22,378 bases of DNA from Gammaproteobacteria bacterium (GCA_007570905.1 RKSI01000027.1:1-22378), one strand, 5' to 3'. Positions 1 to 6,405 are shown, numbered from the stretch's first letter. Made by a program: numbers and translations. Notes: generated by a model from the letters alone, not told the origin.

Positions 1-2
1 AA

Positions 3-416
3 CACCGTGCCGCTTACATGGATGGCCTGCGCGGGCTTGGGGCCAACAGTCCTGATGAGTGGCACCGGTGGATTGCCTTCTTTCTGGAGGCGCTGACAAC
101 CCAAGCGCGGCGGGACTCTGAAACAGTCGTGAAAATGACGGAACTTTATGAGGCCGCAAAGAAACACTTTCTTGCCTTGACGCAATCCCGGCTGGCAATC
201 CCGCTGCTGGACGCCATTTTCACCAAGCCGCTTTTCCGCACGGCTTACCTCAACAAAAGGTTCGCCACGCTGGAAAAACCGCCCACACCCACGACCTTGA
301 GCAGCCTGCTCTCCAAACTGACAGAAGGCGGGGTTCTGGTGATGAGGGAACCGCACAGGGGGCGGCGCGGTGCGCTGTATGAGTTTTCAGGGTTGATGGG
401 GTTGCTGGAGGCTTGA
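3..416 (+). CDS. Fic family protein, C-terminal part (5' end outside window)
   Basis: The frame is open to the left edge, so the true start lies outside the window and the first ATG at 18 is probably internal. The visible 137 or so residues match the C-terminal region of Fic/DOC AMP-transferases: the helical segment with WHRWIAFFLEAL, followed by a winged-helix-like tail (LSSLLSKLTEGGVLVMREPHRGRR). The catalytic HPFxxGNGR motif would be upstream and is not visible, so activity cannot be judged. Fic proteins usually transfer AMP from ATP to a hydroxyl of a target protein, and many act as toxins or in regulation. The gene ends in TGA at 414-416 and overlaps by 30 bases, tail to tail, the end of the JAMM-E1 gene on the other strand. 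The family call rests on remembered sequence character, not on an alignment. Confidence 0.72.
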   Translation, partial: HRAAYMDGLRGLGANSPDEWHRWIAFFLEALTTQARRDSETVVKMTELYEAAKKHFLALTQSRLAIPLLDAIFTKPLFRTAYLNKRFATLEKPPTPTTLSSLLSKLTEGGVLVMREPHRGRRGALYEFSGLMGLLEA

Positions 417-1745
417 CAAGTCTGACTTGTTAAAAAGCGCATCTCCAACATCTTCGGCCTGATAATGTGGGCATTTCTTTTGAGAGCGCTCATACCTCCC
501 GCAAGGAGTCAAGATGTGTCCATTTCCGCTATATTCTTGGTAAATAGGTCCGCGCAAATCATCATGCCAGGGACAAACAATATTCATGAAAATACCAACA
601 GCAGAAGAGGCAAGAACACCGTTTGACCAAATAACTTGCGGTCGATGTCCTGCCGCCCCATAAAGTCGCTTTTCACTCTCTAGACATTCATCGTCAAGCA
701 GACGCATACATCTAAAACAGTGCTCATCGGGTATCGAAGAAATCACTTGGCCCGCCACACGAAAAGACTCAGAACTCTTGTGAACATCCATTCCGATATC
801 TATGTAAAGAATAAGATTTCGGCGGCAAAAACGCTCCAGTTCATCCCGTTCTTTCAACGAGTCAGCACAACCAAAAATCACGAGACAATCAGATAAGCTT
901 TTGAGTCCCCCGCTCCATTTATCTTCGACAAGATTGACTTCGGCGTCTGGCATAACTCCCTTGATAAGGCGATCAGCAACTTTTGTTTTCAGGCGACCAC
1001 ATTCTGCATCACTTACTGTCGCACCAACAAGACGATTCAGGTTAGATTCTTCAACTCTGTCATAGTCACAAATGGCATATCGGCCAACTCCTGCATGCGC
1101 CAGCTGCTGGACAATCTGCGAACCACCGCCACCAAGCCCAACCACACCCACTTTAACCTGCGAAAGTATTTCCTCGCTTTCAGCCCCGAGAAAACTTTGC
1201 CGAGAGAAATCGCGGTCAGGTTTTTGGACAGAAGAGGATTTCCGAGGCCACCATATGGAGATTGGGTTCCCCACGACGACAAATTCATCTATCGGAATGG
1301 GTGCACTCTCCTTTGAAGTCCACAATAGCCCCTCCCCTTTATCAAATGAAAAAACAACTGCGCCGTGAGGCATATGGCTTGTTACGCCAAAAAAGTCCGG
1401 GATGAGCTTGCAATTTGATTCAACATCAATGCTGCTAAACTTCGGTAATCCTTTGTGTGGGTGTAAATGAACATGAAACATTGAACACTTCGCTGACAAT
1501 GAAACTTGCAATGCCATTCTAATAGCCTCTTCATTGATACAGGCACCAACCGCAGAATTGAGGGAATAGTGCTCATCAGAAACAGGATGATAGTCATAGG
1601 CAAGAATTATCAAAGTGCCATTTTCTGATGTCGTCACTTTGCAAGATAAAAAACCTACACGTTCGCGTGCTCTGTTACACGGTCGAACAATATCTCTGTG
1701 CACTTTATCCCACAGATTTTTCGTTACCTTGAAAACTGCTCTCAT
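387..1745 (-). CDS. JAMM/JAB isopeptidase fused to E1-like (ThiF/MoeB/UBA) adenylating domain
   Basis: This 452-residue protein carries two activities of a ubiquitin-like pathway. Residues about 1-160 form a JAB/JAMM metalloprotease domain: candidate Glu28, then His93-Leu-His95-Pro, Ser104 and Asp107, an HxHx8Sx2D form of the zinc motif. Residues about 190-400 form an E1/ThiF Rossmann domain: glycine loop GLGGGGSQ (203-210), the DYDRVEESNLNR block (227-238), Lys253/Lys255 in GRLKTK, and CADSLKERD (293-301). Cys343-x-x-Cys346 resembles one half of the ThiF zinc site; Cys391, Cys415 and Cys425 could supply the rest. In this superfamily the E1 part adenylates a Ubl C-terminus and the JAB part trims or removes Ubls. 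The gene starts with an ATGA overlap (1742-1745) on the upstream 107-residue gene, so the two are probably translationally coupled. A catalytic E1 cysteine cannot be assigned by eye. Confidence 0.85.
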   Translation of the reverse strand: MRAVFKVTKNLWDKVHRDIVRPCNRARERVGFLSCKVTTSENGTLIILAYDYHPVSDEHYSLNSAVGACINEEAIRMALQVSLSAKCSMFHVHLHPHKGLPKFSSIDVESNCKLIPDFFGVTSHMPHGAVVFSFDKGEGLLWTSKESAPIPIDEFVVVGNPISIWWPRKSSSVQKPDRDFSRQSFLGAESEEILSQVKVGVVGLGGGGSQIVQQLAHAGVGRYAICDYDRVEESNLNRLVGATVSDAECGRLKTKVADRLIKGVMPDAEVNLVEDKWSGGLKSLSDCLVIFGCADSLKERDELERFCRRNLILYIDIGMDVHKSSESFRVAGQVISSIPDEHCFRCMRLLDDECLESEKRLYGAAGHRPQVIWSNGVLASSAVGIFMNIVCPWHDDLRGPIYQEYSGNGHILTPCGRYERSQKKCPHYQAEDVGDALFNKSDLSSLQQPHQP

Positions 1746-2065
1746 CTCAAAACATCCAGGTGATTGGCAAGAATGCTGATAGGGGGAAGGCTATTACTTA
1801 CTCCGCCATAGGAGAAAGTGTGCCATTCATGCCCACGAATGACAGATGTGCTCCAATTTGCCCCCTTGTTATGAAAGGGCTGGCTCAAGAAGAGTTTTGT
1901 CGGGTTAGTGAAACAATCCAAAAGCGCACTAACCGGCACAAATTCTCCATCGGAGTACACTCTCATCTCTGGAAAATGCAGGTAGAGGTGATTTCCATCT
2001 CGAACTTCCTCCACAGATGGATAGATGCTCTTAAGGGATTGAAAATCTTCAGAAGAATAGCTCAT
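1742..2065 (-). CDS. 107-residue protein of the ubiquitin-like operon, candidate E2-like conjugating enzyme
   Basis: This gene lies between the Ubl and JAMM-E1 genes, with four-base overlaps at both ends (2062-2065 and 1742-1745). That placement makes it an integral part of the cassette. I do not recognise it with certainty. Related operons described by Iyer, Burroughs and Aravind place an E2/UBC-like protein here. The pattern fits an alpha/beta fold: an N-terminal helix (FQSLKSIYP), strands around LYLHFPEMRVY and FVPVSALLDCF, a Trp/His-rich core with WSTSV and HEWHTFSYGGV, and a C-terminal helix with LANHL. It contains a single cysteine, Cys51, which would be the only candidate for a thioester. 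It is shorter than a canonical E2 (about 150 residues) and has no obvious HPN motif. An adaptor or substrate-binding role is the main alternative. Confidence 0.6.
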   Translation of the reverse strand: MSYSSEDFQSLKSIYPSVEEVRDGNHLYLHFPEMRVYSDGEFVPVSALLDCFTNPTKLFLSQPFHNKGANWSTSVIRGHEWHTFSYGGVSNSLPPISILANHLDVLR

Positions 2066-2328
2066 GAGGAGCGCCCTACCCTCTCATGCGAGACAAATCT
2101 CTCCTCCTTCTCGGGCTGATTGTATATCCGCACCTTGTCGCCTTCCCTTATCGGCTCAAGTGCACCATCTCTGACTTGGTCCAAAACCTTCGCATGGTCA
2201 ACCTTAAGGACCGCCTTCAGCTCATCTGCGGTGTAAGTGCCGGACTTTACGGAAACAGGCTTGTCATCAACAAGAACTTTGACAAGCGTGCCTTCGCCTT
2301 CGTTGACGGGCTTTTCATTCTGCTTCAT
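2062..2328 (-). CDS. small ubiquitin-like protein (multiubiquitin-type beta-grasp domain)
   Basis: This 88-residue protein has a single beta-grasp-like domain at about residues 14-80: paired strands LVKVLVDDKPVSVKSG, a helix TADELKAVLKV, then VLDQV, PIREGDKVRIYN and EERFVSH. The sequence resembles the bacterial multiubiquitin family (Pfam Multi_ubiq), in which such domains are often in tandem; here there is only one. The C-terminus ends ERVGRSS with no diglycine; Gly85 is the only glycine near the end, so processing before conjugation is possible but not shown. It is the first gene of the operon. A GGAGG Shine-Dalgarno site at 2339-2343 lies 10 bases before the start, and a strong promoter lies upstream. 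It would be the modifier activated by the downstream E1 domain and trimmed by the JAMM domain. Confidence 0.75.
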   Translation of the reverse strand: MKQNEKPVNEGEGTLVKVLVDDKPVSVKSGTYTADELKAVLKVDHAKVLDQVRDGALEPIREGDKVRIYNQPEKEERFVSHERVGRSS

Positions 2329-2413
2329 GGGTAATAAACCTCCATAGGTAAATACTTGATATAACAGGCATTTCTCGCAAAGAGCAAGAAAGTATCTGCG
2401 ATTTATGGCAAGC

Positions 2414-2442
2414 AGTGTAAATCATCCGCTCAGGAATGTCAA
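2414..2442 (-). promoter_or_regulatory. sigma-70 promoter of the ubiquitin-like operon
   Basis: On the minus strand a perfect -35 box TTGACA (2437-2442) is followed after exactly 17 bases by the -10 box TACACT (2414-2419). Transcription would begin near 2407, giving a leader of about 78 bases before the Ubl start codon at 2328. No other promoter of this quality is visible in the island. This is a direct reading of consensus boxes, not experimental evidence. Confidence 0.72.
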
Positions 2443-2462
2443 TCAGGATACAATTACAACAT

Positions 2463-2479
2463 TGTTTATAATATAAACA
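2463..2479. promoter_or_regulatory. 17-bp palindrome, candidate operator of the XRE regulator
   Basis: A perfect dyad TGTTTATA-A-TATAAACA sits in the 232-base divergent space between the ubiquitin-like operon and the xre-immA pair. It contains TATAAT (2467-2472), which could be the -10 box of the rightward xre promoter, although no good -35 box is visible upstream. It lies about 20 bases beyond the -35 box of the leftward promoter. Such a position would let one dimeric repressor act on both directions. A weaker imperfect dyad, TTTCTCGC and GCAAGAAA around AAAGA (2371-2391), lies in the leftward leader. Binding of the XRE protein is inference. Confidence 0.45.
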
Positions 2480-2560
2480 TATTGCTTGTCTCCAATCTAT
2501 ACACTACACTCCGCCATCAAGTGTTACGGCACTGGTCTATTCAGATGACTACTTATCCAA

Positions 2561-2989
2561 ATGCCTGATAGCACTCCGTCTCTCTCAAACCAGTTTCAAG
2601 CTATCTTGGGAGAGCGCATAAAGGCGCAGCGGAGCAAGAAGAGGCTGACGCAAGTTCAATTATCCGAACTTGTCGGGGTATCGCGCCCTGCTCTCGCAAA
2701 CATAGAAACGGGAAAGCAAAGAGTTTCCGTCTTCCTGCTGGCTCGGTTGGCTGAGCAACTGGAAATTCTCCCTGGAGATTTAATTCCCAAGCTGGCTGAA
2801 GCGGAAGCGAAAACCACCCAGGAGCGCCAAATATCAATAGGCGCACATGGTAAACCAGAATTACTTACGCGCGAGCTGAAGAATCTAAATATTTCTTTGG
2901 AATCTGAGGGTCGCTTAGAAAGTGCACTGGCTGAAGTAAAAAGCCAGCATAAAAAACCACTGTCTATAAAGAAGGAGTCACTGAAATGA
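2561..2989 (+). CDS. XRE-family helix-turn-helix transcriptional regulator
   Basis: This 142-residue protein has a Cro/C1-type helix-turn-helix at residues about 16-68: LGERIKAQRSKKRLTQ, then LSELVGVSRPALANIETGKQ, then a fourth helix LLARLAEQLEI. The remaining 70 residues are charged and rich in Lys and Glu, with no recognised domain. The ORF ends in an ATGA overlap (2986-2989) with the ImmA-type protease gene, so the two are likely made together. Pairs of this kind are typical of ImmR/ImmA-style switches in mobile elements and defence loci, where the protease inactivates the repressor. The adjacent palindrome at 2463-2479 is a candidate binding site. I see no strong Shine-Dalgarno sequence before the ATG at 2561. 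Confidence 0.85.
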   Translation: MPDSTPSLSNQFQAILGERIKAQRSKKRLTQVQLSELVGVSRPALANIETGKQRVSVFLLARLAEQLEILPGDLIPKLAEAEAKTTQERQISIGAHGKPELLTRELKNLNISLESEGRLESALAEVKSQHKKPLSIKKESLK

Positions 2990-3528
2990 AAACAATCTAC
3001 AACACACTTGATGAAAAAGCAGAAAAACTGCTTAAGAAGTCAGAGGCTTTGTCTCTGCCTGTAAATCTTAATACAGTTATTGATTATCTCGGACTTTCTA
3101 TGATAGAGAGGCCGTTAGAGGAAGAATTTTCTGGCTTTCTGGCGGTAGAGGAAAAAACCATAGTAATAAACTCACTACATGCACAAGTCCGGAAACGCTT
3201 TTCGACTGCCCATGAGGTTGGGCACTATGTACTTCACAAGTCGAAAAGTCCTGGTTCACATGTGTTCATTGATCAAGCTATCTATTACCGTAGAGAGTCT
3301 GATTCTGGTAACGCAATTGATTGCCAAATGGAAATGGAGGCGAACGCTTTTGCTGCTGGATTATTGATGCCATCGGTTTTATTGGAAGAATACCTTGAAA
3401 AACACCCCGAAGTGGACCTCAGGCAAGCTTCGGATATCAAGCTGATAGCCGATGAATTTGAGGCAAGCCGGCCTGCCATGGAATACCGGCTGCGCAACCT
3501 CGGGTTCTTGCTGCCAACCAGTTTTTAA
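2986..3528 (+). CDS. ImmA/IrrE-type zinc metallopeptidase
   Basis: This 180-residue protein has the zinc-binding HEVGH motif (76-80, in AHEVGHYVLH) and the downstream acidic segment EMEANAFAAGLLMP (116-129). The latter supplies the third zinc ligand, Glu116 or Glu118, in the ImmA/IrrE family (formerly DUF955). Known members cleave or otherwise relieve a partner XRE-type repressor, as ImmA does to ImmR in ICEBs1. The gene is coupled by a four-base overlap to the XRE gene upstream, the usual arrangement. Its length is normal for a single-domain family member. The gene ends 50 bases before the methyltransferase gene; whether they share a transcript is not known. The trigger for protease activity cannot be read from the sequence. 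Confidence 0.88.
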   Translation: MKTIYNTLDEKAEKLLKKSEALSLPVNLNTVIDYLGLSMIERPLEEEFSGFLAVEEKTIVINSLHAQVRKRFSTAHEVGHYVLHKSKSPGSHVFIDQAIYYRRESDSGNAIDCQMEMEANAFAAGLLMPSVLLEEYLEKHPEVDLRQASDIKLIADEFEASRPAMEYRLRNLGFLLPTSF

Positions 3529-3578
3529 CTATTGCTGAACCAGCAAAACAAAATCACCTACAAGGAGTTCACAATTCA

Positions 3579-4301
3579 ATGTACCGGGTAGATAGAAACA
3601 ACTTCTACGAGAGGCAAAAGAAATCCACCATACAAACGCCGGCAGGTGTCAGCCAATTCATTTATGAGTTGCTGCACGACAAGGTAGATCGTGCCGACAG
3701 AGTGCTTGACCCGTGCGTAGGGGAAGGTTCGTTGCTCAATCCATGGAAGAAATCCGGCTTCAAGGTCATAGGGATAGATATTGAAGACCAGGGCTTTCCG
3801 GGCACGAGGGTGCGTAATTATCTGACATTGACCCGCAGAGACATACGCGATACCCCGGGGCTTGTGGTGATGAATCCGCCATTCAATATAGACCCGAAGA
3901 CCAAGAAACACTTGGTTGATGCATATGGCGGAAGGCCGTTATTGCCGGAAGTGTGGCTGCAAAAGGCGATAGAATTGTTTGGCAAAAGCATCCCGATTGT
4001 GTTATTTACTCCCTACGGGTTGCGCCTTAATCAGACCATGCAGTCAAAGCGCTGGTGCAAGTTTGCCGATGGCGCGTATCCTGAGATCTGTTCAATCATC
4101 AGTTTGCCGAAAGATATTTTCAACGGCATACTGTTTCATTCAGAGATATTGATATTCAATATCAAAGGACTAAAGGGGCATTATTTTTACAATGGCGAAA
4201 TCGAGCGAATTGCGGCAAAACAAAGAGCAGCACAAGCCGAAAAACATAGAGTCCAAGGCGGACGACAAAGAGTTGTACAAAGCAATGGAAGATTGTGTTA
4301 A
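3579..4301 (+). CDS. N6-adenine-type DNA methyltransferase of the restriction-modification pair
   Basis: This 240-residue methyltransferase carries the S-adenosylmethionine motif DPCVGEGSLL (45-53), preceded by a TP pair (20-21, motif X-like), and the catalytic NPPF motif (99-102). The order X-I-IV suits a gamma-class adenine methyltransferase. NPPF indicates methylation of an exocyclic amine, normally adenine N6. It should protect the host from the EcoRI-like nuclease encoded immediately downstream, so GAATTC or a related AATT-core site is the expected target. AAGGAG at 3562-3567 is a Shine-Dalgarno site 11 bases before ATG. The protein is short next to M.EcoRI (326 residues) and has no obvious separate target-recognition domain. 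Its last 36 residues or so, encoded where the gene overlaps the nuclease gene, are basic, low-complexity and look unlike a folded domain. Confidence 0.85.
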   Translation: MYRVDRNNFYERQKKSTIQTPAGVSQFIYELLHDKVDRADRVLDPCVGEGSLLNPWKKSGFKVIGIDIEDQGFPGTRVRNYLTLTRRDIRDTPGLVVMNPPFNIDPKTKKHLVDAYGGRPLLPEVWLQKAIELFGKSIPIVLFTPYGLRLNQTMQSKRWCKFADGAYPEICSIISLPKDIFNGILFHSEILIFNIKGLKGHYFYNGEIERIAAKQRAAQAEKHRVQGGRQRVVQSNGRLC

Positions 4302-4908
4302 ATACCTTGAATCACGGTTCAAGGATGAACTGTCTGCGTATGAACTTCATTTGCAACCGAACATATCGTATAGACAGATGATTGAGATAATTCAAAGCGG
4401 CGGTTTGCGCGTTGAATTTGACCGTGTATTTGACGACCGGACAATCCGGCCTGATGGCGGTGTGATTCTACTGAAGCCAAAATCGAGACATGAGGCTACG
4501 CGGATAGTGCTCGTTTCAGAGGCCAAGAAGCAGGGTACAAACGAAGAGCGCATAAAAGAAGGCCACACCAGGCAGGCGCAAGGGAATGCCATAGAGAGAC
4601 TTGGAAAAAATCTTGCGGGAATCAGGGCAATGATGAATCACGAATACATAACGCCTTTTGTGTGTTTTGGCTGGGGCTGTGATTTTGTAGAGAACTATGG
4701 CGATGATTTTGTGATGTCTAAAATCTCAATGATGAACGAGTTTTACAGATTGAACAAGATATATGTTTATAAGCGCGATGGCGACGGCACAAGGAACCGA
4801 TATGCGCCGGTGTCTATGTATTTCAGAGAGGAACAGTGGACACGGGAAGAAATGTTTAACATTCTGAAAGAGGTCGGAGAGGACGCAATCCGATACTATT
4901 TGCACTGA
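4192..4908 (+). CDS. EcoRI-family type II restriction endonuclease
   Basis: This 238-residue protein is recognisably related to R.EcoRI (277 residues). The N-terminus aligns without gaps to EQHK at residues 12-15 in both proteins, which fixes the start at 4192. IRPDGG contains Asp88 (EcoRI Asp91), and VSEAKKQG contains Glu110 and Lys112 (EcoRI Glu111 and Lys113), completing the PD-(D/E)xK centre. GNAIERLGKN (131-140) matches the EcoRI segment GNAIERSHKN, including Asn132, Ala133, Glu135 and Arg136, equivalent to the base-contacting Asn141, Ala142, Glu144 and Arg145. A GAATTC-like target is therefore expected, though outer-base specificity could differ. The gene overlaps the methyltransferase gene by 110 bases in another frame. 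The C-terminal part is shorter and diverged relative to EcoRI. Confidence 0.9.
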   Translation: MAKSSELRQNKEQHKPKNIESKADDKELYKAMEDCVKYLESRFKDELSAYELHLQPNISYRQMIEIIQSGGLRVEFDRVFDDRTIRPDGGVILLKPKSRHEATRIVLVSEAKKQGTNEERIKEGHTRQAQGNAIERLGKNLAGIRAMMNHEYITPFVCFGWGCDFVENYGDDFVMSKISMMNEFYRLNKIYVYKRDGDGTRNRYAPVSMYFREEQWTREEMFNILKEVGEDAIRYYLH

Positions 4909-5000
4909 TAGCAAAACAGAGGAAAATCTGGCGCGATTTGGGTTTTACGAGAGCATGAGTACTCTCATACCCGCCTAATCCACCAAAGACCCCAACCAAT

Positions 5001-6335
5001 ATGCCCCCCACCCCCCGCCGCATCATGCTCGTCGCCGGTGAAGCCTCCGGCGACCAGCACGCCGCGCATCTCATCCGCCGACTGCGCGCAACAGGCAACT
5101 TCCAGTGCTGCGGCATGGGCGGCGCCGCGATGCGGGAGGCAGGGGCGGAGTTGCTGGTGGATTCCACGCCGCTGGCGGTGGTCGGGATTGTCGAGGCGCT
5201 GCGTTATTACCCGGCGCTGCGGCGCGCGTTCAACACATTGAAGCGCGCGCTGAAACACCGGCCGCCAGACCTGCTGGTGCTGGTGGATTACCCGGAATTC
5301 AACCTGAAACTGGCGCGCGTCGCGGCGCGGCGCGGCATCAAGGTGCTGTTTTATGTCGCGCCGCAGGTGTGGGCGTGGCGCAGCGGGCGCATCCGCAAGA
5401 TATACCGCAATGTCACGCGGCTCGCGGTCATCCTGCCGTTTGAAGAGGCGTTCTTCACATCGCACGGCGTGCCGGTGGACTACATCGGCCACCCGCTGAT
5501 TGAAGACATTGAACGCTGGGAACGCGACCATGCCGACGCCGATGCCGCCGGTGCAAAAGCGGGCGCCGCTGACGCCGCCGCCGCAAATGCAAACGCAAAC
5601 GCCGCCGCCAGTGCAGGCGCCTATGACACCGACACCGCCGCCGCCAGTGCAAACGCCGACTCCGACGCCGCCGCCACCAACGCCCGCCCACACAAGAAAA
5701 AAACCGTGCTGCTGCTGCCCGGCAGCCGCCGCAGTGAAATCGAGCGGCTGCTGCCGGTGTTGTGCGGCGCCGCCGCGAAACTCACGCGGCGTCTCGGCGG
5801 CCAGGTCGTGTTCCGGCTGCTGCGCGCGCCCGGCATTGATGAAAGCCTGCTGGCGCCGTGCCTGCAACGCGATGATTTCAATTGCCGCCTCGCCGACGGT
5901 GAAACCTGGCGCGAGATGAATCGCGCCGACGCCGCCATCAGCGCCACCGGCACCAGCATTCTGCAACTCGCGCTGTGCGGCACGCCGACCGTCGGCATCT
6001 ACAAACTGTCGCCCGTCACCTGGTTCGTCGCCCGGCGCCTCGTCAAAATCCCATATGTGAGCCTCGTCAACATCATCAGTTGCAAGCCGGTCATCCCCGA
6101 ATTGCTGCAACACGAAGCCACGCCGCAGGAAATCTGCGGCCAGGCATACAAACTGCTGACCAGCGCCAAACGCCGCCGCGAGATGAAACGCGATTTCAGC
6201 GATGTGCGCGCACAACTCGGCGCCCACCGCTCTTCCGAAAGACTCGCCGAAATTGTCCGCGAAATGACGCAGGACGCGCCCGCCGACAAGCCCGCCGGCA
6301 AAACCGCAGAAAAGCCCGCCGACACGCCGCGCTGA
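5001..6335 (+). CDS. lpxB: lipid-A-disaccharide synthase
   Basis: LpxB joins UDP-2,3-diacylglucosamine and lipid X to give the tetraacyl disaccharide of lipid A, at the inner face of the cytoplasmic membrane. Diagnostic segments are VAGEASGDQHAAHLI (11-25), MGG, DYPEFNLKLA (96-105), YVAPQVWAWRSGRI, LPFEEAFF, LPGSRRSEI (239-247) and ATGTSILQLAL. The protein has 444 residues against 382 in E. coli. Most of the excess is a 52-residue Ala/Asp/Asn low-complexity insert at 177-228, plus a Lys/Ala/Pro tail. The usual partners lpxD, fabZ and lpxA are not upstream; the AT-rich restriction island ends about 90 bases before it. I see no strong Shine-Dalgarno sequence before ATG 5001; ATG at 5028 is a possible alternative. 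The gene converges on mscS. Confidence 0.95.
   Translation: MPPTPRRIMLVAGEASGDQHAAHLIRRLRATGNFQCCGMGGAAMREAGAELLVDSTPLAVVGIVEALRYYPALRRAFNTLKRALKHRPPDLLVLVDYPEFNLKLARVAARRGIKVLFYVAPQVWAWRSGRIRKIYRNVTRLAVILPFEEAFFTSHGVPVDYIGHPLIEDIERWERDHADADAAGAKAGAADAAAANANANAAASAGAYDTDTAAASANADSDAAATNARPHKKKTVLLLPGSRRSEIERLLPVLCGAAAKLTRRLGGQVVFRLLRAPGIDESLLAPCLQRDDFNCRLADGETWREMNRADAAISATGTSILQLALCGTPTVGIYKLSPVTWFVARRLVKIPYVSLVNIISCKPVIPELLQHEATPQEICGQAYKLLTSAKRRREMKRDFSDVRAQLGAHRSSERLAEIVREMTQDAPADKPAGKTAEKPADTPR
5529..5684 (+). repeat. low-complexity in-frame insert in lpxB
   Basis: A 156-base stretch of degenerate GCN/GAC/AAC triplets (runs such as gccgccgcc, aacgcaaacgc) encodes about 52 residues, almost only Ala, Asp, Asn, Ser and Gly. 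It sits after the conserved IGHPLIEDI segment and before the KTVLLLPGSRRSEI strand, so it is a linker expansion between the two halves of LpxB. The flanking conserved motifs stay in frame. Confidence 0.8.
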
Positions 6336-6348
6336 AAGACTGCGGCAA

Positions 6349-6380
6349 GCCGGCGGCAGGCCATGACATGCCCCGCCGGC
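6349..6380. terminator. hairpin between convergent lpxB and mscS
   Basis: GCCGGCGG (6349-6356) pairs perfectly with CCGCCGGC (6373-6380). Three further GGC/GCC pairs lie inside a two-base bulge, around a loop of 8 bases. It fills the 70-base space between two convergent stop codons, where a bidirectional terminator is expected. There is no T-run on either side, so it may act only as a 3'-end stabiliser or with Rho. Confidence 0.4.
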
Positions 6381-6405
6381 GAGCACCGCTAACCGCGCGC
6401 CGCCC

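Noticed and set aside
4946..4975. Possible terminator or attachment site after the restriction nuclease gene
   Set aside because: The dyad around GAGTACTC is short and imperfect, has no T-run, and no second copy is seen elsewhere in the window.
5521..5690. Possible CRISPR or regulatory repeat in lpxB
   Set aside because: The repeats are irregular triplets that keep the lpxB frame; there are no unique spacers.
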